Positions 17,601 through 23,939 of a DNA stretch of 64,000 bases are shown here, piece by piece (the stretch's first letter is position 1; the number at the start of each line of letters is the position of its first letter). The notes under the pieces were generated by a model. It was not told the origin of the DNA and made no database searches. It saw only the letters and a program-made list of their open reading frames with translations. The position numbers and the translations under genes are program-made. The stretch covers positions 1 to 64,000 of the forward strand of contig CAZKFD010000020.1 in NCBI GenBank assembly GCA_964551995.1, given 5' to 3'. The DNA comes from DATKJS01 sp964551995 (GTDB lineage Bacteria; Acidobacteriota; Aminicenantia; Aminicenantales; Saccharicenantaceae).

Positions 17601-18412
17601 CCCTCATCGGCCAGATCGCCCGCCGCGTGAAAGATCGGCAGCGCCTGAGCCCAGCAATCCACCGCCTGCCGGGCCTCGTGGAGATCGGAGTGGGCCAGGC
17701 CCATATTGTTGAGCGTCGCAGCCATGCGGCGTTGGTCGCCGACGGCACGGCGGATGGACAGTGCCAACTCGTAATGCTCGAGCGCCTGCCGGGCCTCGCC
17801 AAGGCCCAAGTATGTGTTCCCGATCTTGTGGAGTACATCACCCTCACCCGCCCGGTCGCCCAGGGCCCGGCGCAGAGTCAGCGCCCGGTTGAAGCTCTGC
17901 AAGGCCATCTGCAGCCGGCCCGACAGGCTGTACGCCATCCCCTCGCCGAAGTCCGCTTTGCCCTGACCCGCGAGATCCTTCATCTTTTCGAACAAGTCGA
18001 GCGCCTTGCCGTAGAAGCTCAACGCGGAAGCGGCGTTGCCCGCCTGATCGCAATCGCCTGCGGCCAGATACGTGTCCGCTAGGCACCTCACGTCACCCTT
18101 TTCTTCAGCGAGCAGAACGGCGATTTTCACCAGCTTCCCGTCGTGCCCGTCGGTCCCTTGCTGCGCGAGGTGTTCGATCCACTCCGCCCGCACCCGGCCC
18201 TTGTTCGCTTTCATCCATCGCCGTACAGCCTCGTCTCCCTCCGCCTGGGTTGCGGCCAGGACTTCTTTAAGAAGCGGGTCAACGCCCGCCTTGGGCTCGG
18301 CCTGGGCGCCGAGTTCCTGCGCGAGCCCGCCAAGCGCCGGGCCCGCCACGGCCAAAACCGACGCCAGAGCCATCACGATGAGCCCCTTGACAAAAGAAGG
18401 TCCGAGTTTCAT
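14609..18412 (-). CDS. exported TPR-CHAT protease (caspase-HetF-associated)
   Basis: 1267-aa protein. A signal peptide (MKLGPSFVKGLIVMALAS) is followed by about 16 tetratricopeptide units of 40 residues (about residues 90-750), a coiled-coil linker, and a C-terminal CHAT domain. The predicted catalytic dyad is His 1106 in IHIASHF and Cys 1151 in LSACNTALG. CHAT domains are caspase/separase-fold cysteine proteases; some known ones act with TPR partners in defence or cell-fate switching. The ATG at 18412 has GGGGAG 6 bp upstream; an ATG at 18436 has none. Export of a CHAT protease is notable. The TPR array could bind peptides or partner proteins. A second such protein lies at 23940. Confidence 0.92.
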   Translation of the reverse strand: MKLGPSFVKGLIVMALASVLAVAGPALGGLAQELGAQAEPKAGVDPLLKEVLAATQAEGDEAVRRWMKANKGRVRAEWIEHLAQQGTDGHDGKLVKIAVLLAEEKGDVRCLADTYLAAGDCDQAGNAASALSFYGKALDLFEKMKDLAGQGKADFGEGMAYSLSGRLQMALQSFNRALTLRRALGDRAGEGDVLHKIGNTYLGLGEARQALEHYELALSIRRAVGDQRRMAATLNNMGLAHSDLHEARQAVDCWAQALPIFHAAGDLADEGAVLNNIGVACLGLGELRQALEYDLKALPIFRALADRAHEASTLSTIGLIDSDLGEPRTALEFFNQALVIYRARGDRTHEASSLYNMGVAHFGLGEWREALEIFTQVLPIFRALGDRAGEAVVLRNIGTVDASLGDARKALENLNQALQIERAIGGRADEAITLTGIGAVYSGLGEQRKALEQYEQALAIEQAVGDHAGEAETLQDMGVAYYRLSEWPRALDCYSKALPIFRALGDRGNEARVLTDTGNACLELGQKQRALEYYTQALPIFRSLGDRASETAALGDIATAYFDLGEKQKALDYYTQALPIFRAIGDRFSEAATLGDMGNVYSDLGERSKALECHRQSLSISRAIGDRAGEAASLGNIGTVCFELGERRKALQYFEQALPIARGAGDRGDEAKTLNNMGSVYFELGDRRRAVEYYNQALLIHRAIGNRGFEADTDYHLMRAWEALSKPRLAVLCGKEAVNLCQELRANIQGLDKETQRAYLRTVERVYRELADVLAGQGRLWEAEEVLGLLKEEEYFEYVRRDSATAKALGGRADLTPAEAAALARYEGVADKVGGIGRRVEELRKLRVRTADQEAELERLNKDLEAAGKTFGVVLREIEDELGGSRGARDVVEELRATKGLGVDLRRLNVAVLSTVVGEKSVWVILTTPTAQVAGRTDIAEGELDRKVLTFREALQEPGTDPRPLGRQLYGILVKPVEKELAAASPGTVAWMLDGTLRYLPVAALFDGERYVAERFASVELTRASLSRLALEPSEAWRALGLGVSEAEGGFSALPKVAEELRAVVREGSGESGVLPGVRRLNGEFTRKALEESREAGYQVIHIASHFDFNPGTTADSFLLLGDGNRLTLEEIRTEPEPLFAGVELLTLSACNTALGAKQADGREVDGLGDEAQNLGAEAVLATLWPVADESTAELMAGFYRLKAQGLSKAEALRQAQLALLRGSAAPLNAGSVRGAKVPESPTPRPYTAGYSHPYYWAPFILIGNWK
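16260..18100 (-). repeat. 120-bp tandem repeats encoding 40-residue TPRs
   Basis: Within the CHAT gene the words QALPIF, RALGDRA and ALEYY recur every 40 codons in about 16 copies; the matching DNA words (for example GGCAGGGCC, CGGTCGCCG) recur every 120 bp. Regular enough to expand or contract by recombination. Confidence 0.85.
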
Positions 18413-18514
18413 GTCGCTTCTCCCCGGTTTGCGCATTCAGAGCACGATCGCCGCACGGGAGATACGGGCAAATTCATGAGCCCGTGCCCGTCCCGGTCTT
18501 CGGTTGTCATGATA

Positions 18515-18544
18515 TTAATATGGCCCCATTTTCCCTCTTGTCAA
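18515..18544 (-). promoter_or_regulatory. sigma70-type promoter of the first TPR-CHAT gene
   Basis: Minus-strand TTGACA (18544-18539), 18 bp, TATTAA (18520-18515), leader about 100 nt. Confidence 0.5.
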
Positions 18545-18609
18545 TTCTCAGCCGCAGATGACGCTCTCCTATCACCCTCTGTTGCTCATTGACCGGGCCG
18601 GGGGGCGGG

Positions 18610-18690
18610 TCCGGCCTCTCCTGAACCCGGGAGTGCACCGAGACTTGACGTCTGGGCAGTTCGCTGATAATTTCTCGAATTGGGGGCGAG
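18610..18690 (+). mobile_element. decayed IS3 transposase tail
   Basis: The frame reads HRDLTSGQFADNFSNWG, matching GDLTPRQFADKYEVS of the remnant at 1-137, and the DNA shares GAGACTTGAC and CAGTTCGCTGATAA. Upstream, TCCGGCC also matches. Only about 60-80 bp remain. The piece includes TTGACG (18645) and GATAAT (18666) with a 15-bp spacer, so it may contribute a promoter to the serpin gene. Confidence 0.6.
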
Positions 18691-18730
18691 GGGTCAAGAA
18701 GCCCCGATATCGGCTCAAGAGGAGTCTGAT

Positions 18731-20011
18731 ATGGAACGAAAACCGATCCTCGGCTTTTTGCAAATGGTTTTGGCCGTATCGGCCGCCGCAGGAATTCTTT
18801 ATGGGCTCAAGGGCACAGCCATGAAGCCGGGCCCGGACCTGCGCTGGGACAGCTCCCAGCCCCGGCAGAACGACGGCCCCAATCCGACCCGTTTTGCGGA
18901 CTCGAATAGCCTCTTCGCCTTCGACCTTTATGCGCACTACAAGGACGCGACCGGAAATCTGCTCTTCTCGCCGTACAGCATTTCTTCCGCCCTGACGATG
19001 ACGTACGAGGGAGCGCGGGGACAGACGGCGGTGGAGATGAAGAAGGTCCTGCACCTGCCGGACCGCGAGGAGGATCTGCGCGCGAGTTTTCATTTGCTCG
19101 ACGCGGATCTCAACGGCCCGGGCCGCGACTATAAACTTATCACGGCGAACGCATTGTGGGCGGAAAAGAGCTTTCGATTTTTAGCGGATTATCTTCATCT
19201 GATCACGGAATATTACGTCGGCGCCGCCGCGAACCTGGATTTTATCGGGAATCCAGACGCCTCGCGTCAGACCATCAACCGATGGGTAGAAGACAAGACA
19301 TCCGGGAAGATCGAAAATCTGCTCTCGCCCGGGGTCATCAACGCCGCGACCCGCCTCGTCCTGACGAATGCGATCTATTTCAAGGGAGATTGGTCGAATC
19401 CGTACAACGCGCAGGACACCCGCGACGAGGATTTTCACCTGGACTCCGGCTCCACTGAGAAGGCGAAGATGATGCATCAGACTTCCCATTTCAACTATGG
19501 GGAAACCGGAGACTTTCAGGTCCTTGAGATGCCGTACCGAGGGGGCCGCCTTTCGATGATCGTGATCCTGCCCAAAAACCTATTGGCCGGGATCTCCCTT
19601 GACGCCGCGGGCTGGAGCCGGATGAGGGAGACGATGGAGCCCAGGAAAGTCGCGGTAACCTTCCCCAAGTTCCGCGTCGAGAAGAAATATATGATGGCCG
19701 GGGACCTGGCCAAAATGGGGATGCCAAGCGCTTTCAACCCCCGGGCCGCGGACTTTTCGGGTATGGACGGCAGACGGGACCTCATGATCAGCGCGGTCGT
19801 GCACCAGACGTTCGTCGACGTGACGGAGGCGGGTACGGAAGCCGCCGCGGCGACGGCGGCCGTTATCGGCGTGAAAGCCGTCCTTTCCGAGCCAAAAGAG
19901 GAGATCAAGGAATTCAAGGCGGACCACCCGTTTATTTTCCTCATCCAGGAACGGACGAGTGGAGCGATTCTGTTTCTGGGAAGGATGAGCGACCCGGGCC
20001 AGCTTCGCTGA
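18731..20011 (+). CDS. serpin-family protease inhibitor, exported
   Basis: 426-aa serpin, the suicide-substrate inhibitor fold. ATG at 18731 is preceded by AGAGGAG at 7 bp; a longer frame from 18680 would start inside an IS remnant. The N-terminus has a hydrophobic signal or anchor (FLQMVLAVSAAAGILYG). Family landmarks are NLLFSPYSISSALTMTYEGA, NAIYFKGDW and, near the end, ADHPFIFLI. The reactive-centre hinge EAGTEAAAATA is small-residue rich, as inhibitory serpins require; counting from P17 Glu places Lys-Ala (in IGVKAVL) at P1-P1', suggesting trypsin-like or Lys-directed targets. It sits between genes for a CHAT protease and a caspase-like protease; serpins can inhibit caspases and trypsin-like enzymes, so self-protection is a reasonable inference. 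Confidence 0.93.
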   Translation: MERKPILGFLQMVLAVSAAAGILYGLKGTAMKPGPDLRWDSSQPRQNDGPNPTRFADSNSLFAFDLYAHYKDATGNLLFSPYSISSALTMTYEGARGQTAVEMKKVLHLPDREEDLRASFHLLDADLNGPGRDYKLITANALWAEKSFRFLADYLHLITEYYVGAAANLDFIGNPDASRQTINRWVEDKTSGKIENLLSPGVINAATRLVLTNAIYFKGDWSNPYNAQDTRDEDFHLDSGSTEKAKMMHQTSHFNYGETGDFQVLEMPYRGGRLSMIVILPKNLLAGISLDAAGWSRMRETMEPRKVAVTFPKFRVEKKYMMAGDLAKMGMPSAFNPRAADFSGMDGRRDLMISAVVHQTFVDVTEAGTEAAAATAAVIGVKAVLSEPKEEIKEFKADHPFIFLIQERTSGAILFLGRMSDPGQLR

Positions 20012-20063
20012 ATCCGGGCACTTCTTTCGGACCCCTTATTCAGGGCCAGCGCCTTCGTCTGGG

Positions 20064-22418
20064 CTACTTTTCGACGCTCCGGATGACCGTCCTCTCGATC
20101 GACCATTGAGCCGGGGCCGCGGGCTGTTTCGCGCCCCTCTTTTGCCCCGATCCGATCCCGAACAGGAGTTGCCCGACCCCTCCTCCCCGCGTCCCCTCCG
20201 GCCCGCCCCGGATGCCCTCGAAGGAGAACACCGTCGGGTCGATGACCTCCGCGCTGACGATCATGAAATACACGTCCGTGCCCAGCGGCTCCGAGATCTC
20301 GATGTCGTAATCCCGGCCCGAGAGAGGGATCTCGGCGGGCAGCGGCGTCACCTCGGGAGGAAACAGGTTTTCGACGTTGCCCTGCGCTCCCGGGAAGAGA
20401 GAGGTCCCCGTTCCATCGCTGTCGATGATGAAGACATAGACGTACTGCCGCGGCACCTTCTGGCCCGTCTGCCGGAGCCGCTCCATCGCCTCCGGGTCCG
20501 CCTTGAGAAAGAGCTTGTACCGCTCCCCCTTTCGCATCTCCCCCTCGGTGACCGTGCGTTTCGATGAAATCTCCTCGAAGGCCAGACCATAGAGGAAGGG
20601 CGTGCCGGCCTGAGGGGGCTCCAGCTCAATCCAAGCCCGGAGCCGGGCCATGCGCACGGCGTACTCTTCGATCTGCGCCGCGAGACCCCTTGGGGCGTCG
20701 GCCCCCCCCGCCAGCGGCAGCCACGCCGTCCTCAGCGGCATCCGGGGCGCCAGGGCCATGCGCTTGAGTTCCGCCTCGCTTCCAGCCGGTGCAACCCAAG
20801 CGAACTCGAGGCTCCCGTCGCGATACCGGCCCTCGAGGACGTACCTCGCTCCCGCCATCGAGGCCACGGGGACGATCGCGTCGAGGGCCGTGTCCGGCCC
20901 CAGGCGCACCTGTCGGGCGACTTCCGCTGGCGCCGGGAGCATCAGGAAGAAACGCGGCGGCGGAGACTCGGTGAGACGCTTGCGGATTTGGGCCGTGTCG
21001 GGGTCCGTCCCCAGGTGCAGCATCACCTCCCCGGCGGGCCCGTTGCGCGCCAGGACCCATTCCGATCCGTTCCAGTCCATGACGACGTCCGGCGGCGCGG
21101 TCGTTGGGTCCTCGACCCAACCGGGCAGCTGCAGTCCGGCCACCGACTTGGCCACGACCACGATGCGTGCCAGCGGCGGCGGGTTGGGCGGCACATACAC
21201 GCGCAGGATGCCTTCCTCCGGCTGCACCCACTTATCGAGACGGAACAGGTCTCCGGGCCGGACGCTCTCCGTCGTCCCTGACAAGACCCGGGCAAGGGAC
21301 TTGCTCGGGCCCGTCACTTCCTCGACCTCGATCCGGACCGGTGCCTCGTCCGGCGCCTTCGCTACCCTGATGAGCTCGCATCCCTTCGCCAGTCCCACGA
21401 CCTGTCCGCCCTGAAGCTCGACCATGTCTCCTTTGACCGTCTGCACCGCGACCGTGACGCCGCCCGTCAGATCTGCCGGCTGCCCGAAAAGCCCCCGCTC
21501 GGCCCGGCCCTTCCCGGCCATGACGGGTTCTTGCACGGGCTCCTCCGATTGCACGAGGGCACGGACGCGTTCGAAGATCCGGGACATGGGTTCATTCTCC
21601 GGGGAATAACGCAGGACCTGGAGGAGCGCCCACGTGAAGACGCCGTGCCAGCCCGAATCGGTGGCGACTTCGGCGGCACACTGATAGTCCTGGGCCGCCG
21701 ACAACACCAGCGCGCCCTCCTCTTCGGGATTGGGGAGCGCGTTCCCGGCCGCGTCGCGGTCGGGGGGATCCTCAACGTAAAACCCGGCGTCTCCGGGAAC
21801 CTCGCGCACCCTCAGAGCTCCCCGGAGAAGGGAGCCGCTGTGGCAGCTGTCCGCGATGACCGTGAGGGCGACCCCTTTCTCGACGGCTTTCCGGAACAGG
21901 CGCGCCAGTTCCTTATCCCTGATGTCCGGCGTCCCCCGCCACCAGTCCGCCGGGACGATGGTCGAATCGTAGCCCGACGCCTTCGGCGTCCGGAGATTGC
22001 GCAGGCGCGAGCCGTGACCGGCGTAGTAAAAGAGGCTGACGTCTCCCGGCCGGGCGCTGTCGATCAGATGGCGCTGGATGGCGCTCAGGATCGCATCCGC
22101 GGTGGCGTCCTGGTTCACGAGAGTCTTGATGTCGCTCTCGCGGAACCAGAATTTATCCGTCAGGAGGGCCTTCATCCCCTCCATGTCGCTCACCGCCCCG
22201 TCGAGCGATTCAAACGGCTGCCGCTCCGAATGCCCCTTGACCTCGACCCTCTTGACGGTCCCTGTTATGGCCTTGGCCGGACCCGGTTTCGCGCCCGCAG
22301 GCGGATCGTATTTGTCGATCCCGACGAGGAGTGCCCGCCGCGTTTCGGCGCCCGCAGGACCAAGCAGGGCGAAAAGGCAACAGAAGGAAAGCCCCGCGGC
22401 AAGAAGGACGCGTTTGAT
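20064..22418 (-). CDS. exported caspase-domain (C14) protein with C-terminal DUF4384-like domain; noncanonical start
   Basis: The obvious caspase frame continues well upstream of the first conventional start (GTG at 22193): it reads a signal peptide (AIKRVLLAAGLSFCC), then RRALLVGIDKYDPP and LDGAV, the first strand and helix of the p20 fold. Counting from an ATC at 22418, which has AGGAG 7 bp upstream, the protein is 784 aa. Catalytic His is at about 135 (FYYAGHGS) and Cys at about 192 (ADSCHSG). The C-terminal part (GERYKLFLKA, YVYVFIIDSDGTG, LFPG) resembles DUF4384, often fused to bacterial metacaspases. It is convergent with the serpin gene, 52 bp apart. No ATG, GTG or TTG exists in frame between 22193 and the promoter. 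Confidence 0.88.
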   Translation of the reverse strand: MKRVLLAAGLSFCCLFALLGPAGAETRRALLVGIDKYDPPAGAKPGPAKAITGTVKRVEVKGHSERQPFESLDGAVSDMEGMKALLTDKFWFRESDIKTLVNQDATADAILSAIQRHLIDSARPGDVSLFYYAGHGSRLRNLRTPKASGYDSTIVPADWWRGTPDIRDKELARLFRKAVEKGVALTVIADSCHSGSLLRGALRVREVPGDAGFYVEDPPDRDAAGNALPNPEEEGALVLSAAQDYQCAAEVATDSGWHGVFTWALLQVLRYSPENEPMSRIFERVRALVQSEEPVQEPVMAGKGRAERGLFGQPADLTGGVTVAVQTVKGDMVELQGGQVVGLAKGCELIRVAKAPDEAPVRIEVEEVTGPSKSLARVLSGTTESVRPGDLFRLDKWVQPEEGILRVYVPPNPPPLARIVVVAKSVAGLQLPGWVEDPTTAPPDVVMDWNGSEWVLARNGPAGEVMLHLGTDPDTAQIRKRLTESPPPRFFLMLPAPAEVARQVRLGPDTALDAIVPVASMAGARYVLEGRYRDGSLEFAWVAPAGSEAELKRMALAPRMPLRTAWLPLAGGADAPRGLAAQIEEYAVRMARLRAWIELEPPQAGTPFLYGLAFEEISSKRTVTEGEMRKGERYKLFLKADPEAMERLRQTGQKVPRQYVYVFIIDSDGTGTSLFPGAQGNVENLFPPEVTPLPAEIPLSGRDYDIEISEPLGTDVYFMIVSAEVIDPTVFSFEGIRGGPEGTRGGGVGQLLFGIGSGQKRGAKQPAAPAQWSIERTVIRSVEK

Positions 22419-22445
22419 CGCCGTTCTCCTGCTCTTTATTGGACT

Positions 22446-22474
22446 AATATACCCCTCGGCCCGCCGCTGTGCAA
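22446..22474 (-). promoter_or_regulatory. weak promoter of the caspase-domain gene
   Basis: Minus-strand TTGCAC (22474-22469), 17 bp, TATATT (22451-22446). The predicted transcript start near 22438 leaves just enough room for the AGGAG and the ATC at 22418. Confidence 0.4.
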
Positions 22475-22537
22475 GTTTCGGCGGCTCCGGCGTCGGGGTC
22501 CGCGGCTAACGTTGTCGACGACGTTCCGGCGCTGTTG

Positions 22538-22566
22538 TTGACAAGGCGCGGAGCCTGGCGGATAAT
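22538..22566 (+). promoter_or_regulatory. strong sigma70-type promoter
   Basis: Consensus TTGACA (22538-22543), exactly 17 bp, GATAAT (22561-22566). It drives the Tat-exported protein at 22674, with a leader of about 100 nt. Confidence 0.7.
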
Positions 22567-22673
22567 AGATGAGGCGATAGAAAAGTCGATGCCATACACA
22601 GCTCGGCCTTTCATCGAGCGAGCCGATAAAAAAATCCCCGGCTTATTACCCGGACTCTTCTGGAGGTATCCTG

Positions 22674-23840
22674 ATGTCTAAAACTCGGAGGGACTTCTTC
22701 AGGGACTTGGTGGCCATCGGAGCTGTGCCGGGCTTTTTCGCCTCACCCGCGGCGGCCCGGGCCCTGAGCGCGCTGGCCGATCCCTCAAGCGCGCAGGACG
22801 TCAACCCCGATTTTGATTCGAAGGCCTACGACTTCTGGTCCGGCTTCCTCGCTACAGATGCCGAACCGATCCTCCGGCCGACGCGCACTCGCGGAGGCGA
22901 AAGCAACGTGCAGCCGGTTTTCTGGCACTTCAACGACAAGGACGGCTTCAAAAACGCGGCCGCCCTGGACACGAACAAGCTCATCCCGCAGGGCGACGTC
23001 ATGGTGAGTTTGAACACGTCGGCGATCAAGGTCGCCCCGCAGGACCAGAGCACGTTCGACCGGCTGGAGAACGCCCAGGTCCGGGTCGACGTCGCGCAGA
23101 AAAGCGCCATCCTGCCGTCCGTGATCGAGCCCCTGGCGTACACCTTTGTCTCGGGCATGCTGTCGGCGAAGTCCAAGCCGAAGTCGGCCGGCTCGGCGTC
23201 GTCGAGGGGTCAGTCGAAGGGGTCGTCATCCGGGAGTGGAACGAAGATCGGCACATCGGAGAAATCCTCATCCGTCCAGAGCGTCAGTGTCGCGGACGAC
23301 CCGACATGGCAGAAAATGCAGAATATCCTCCTGCCGGGGGGGCAGGGCCGGTGGGCGCTGAACGTCGAGGCGCAAAAAAAGGATTCCCTGTTCCACAAGA
23401 TCATCCAGAACGTTATCGGCGGGCTCGGCCAGTTCGCGCCGCTGATCGGGCTGCCGGGTATCGCCATGTCGGCGCTCCAGTCCTTCAACGCCCTGTACGG
23501 CGCCATTCACGCCAGCCCGGTGCAGATCATCAAGTCCAACCCGCAGCGGGTCTTCGCCACGCAGGACGCGATCCAGAAGACGGGCTCGCCGGAATCCGTG
23601 TCGGGCCTGATGCTGAACAGCGGGACGTATGTCCTAATCCCGGCCAACCGGGCGCCCACATCGGACCAGTTGAAGAGCCTGCACGTCATCCAGGGGCGGG
23701 TGGTTCCGCAGGAGGTCAAGAGGGAAGCGCAGGCGCCGGACATCGACGCCGCCGCGGCCGAGACCCTGCCGGGCGTCACCTACGTCAGCTTCGAAGTCGA
23801 AGTCCAGCCCACGTCGATCATCTCTTCGTCGGGACGGTAG
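22674..23840 (+). CDS. Tat-exported protein of unknown function, 388 aa
   Basis: Not recognised. The N-terminus is a twin-arginine signal (TRRDFFRDL, hydrophobic stretch, SPAAARALS), so a folded protein would be exported. The mature part is mixed alpha/beta with a Ser/Gly/Lys-rich low-complexity linker at about residues 160-200, a Gly/Ile-rich hydrophobic helix (GGLGQFAPLIGLPGIAMSAL) at about 245-265, and a C-terminal region with SGTYVLIPANRAP and YVSFEVEVQP. GGAGG precedes the ATG by 8 bp. It lies between the caspase and the second CHAT gene, 99 bp before the latter, and has a near-consensus promoter, so it is a candidate substrate or effector of those proteases; that is inference. Confidence 0.8.
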   Translation: MSKTRRDFFRDLVAIGAVPGFFASPAAARALSALADPSSAQDVNPDFDSKAYDFWSGFLATDAEPILRPTRTRGGESNVQPVFWHFNDKDGFKNAAALDTNKLIPQGDVMVSLNTSAIKVAPQDQSTFDRLENAQVRVDVAQKSAILPSVIEPLAYTFVSGMLSAKSKPKSAGSASSRGQSKGSSSGSGTKIGTSEKSSSVQSVSVADDPTWQKMQNILLPGGQGRWALNVEAQKKDSLFHKIIQNVIGGLGQFAPLIGLPGIAMSALQSFNALYGAIHASPVQIIKSNPQRVFATQDAIQKTGSPESVSGLMLNSGTYVLIPANRAPTSDQLKSLHVIQGRVVPQEVKREAQAPDIDAAAAETLPGVTYVSFEVEVQPTSIISSSGR

Positions 23841-23939
23841 GCCTGAAGATCCGGCGTGTCCCAACATCCAGGGGCCGGCATCCCCGCTTTTTCTGCGATC
23901 GGTCGCAGGGTGAGGGGTCGGACTCGCGGAGGGAACACT

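Noticed and set aside
15095..18082. 995-codon open frame on the plus strand
   Set aside because: It is antisense to the TPR-CHAT gene; its Arg/Pro/Leu-rich product with repeated words is a mirror of the TPR repeats, as expected in GC-rich DNA.
14609..18412. CRISPR array suggested by regular 120-bp spacing
   Set aside because: Period, length and coding frame show protein repeats (TPR); no short palindromic repeat with unique spacers exists. The same applies to the 219-bp kelch repeats.
22193..22193. GTG at 22193 as the start of the caspase-domain gene
   Set aside because: It would cut off the signal peptide and the first strand of the caspase fold, which are clearly encoded upstream in the same frame.
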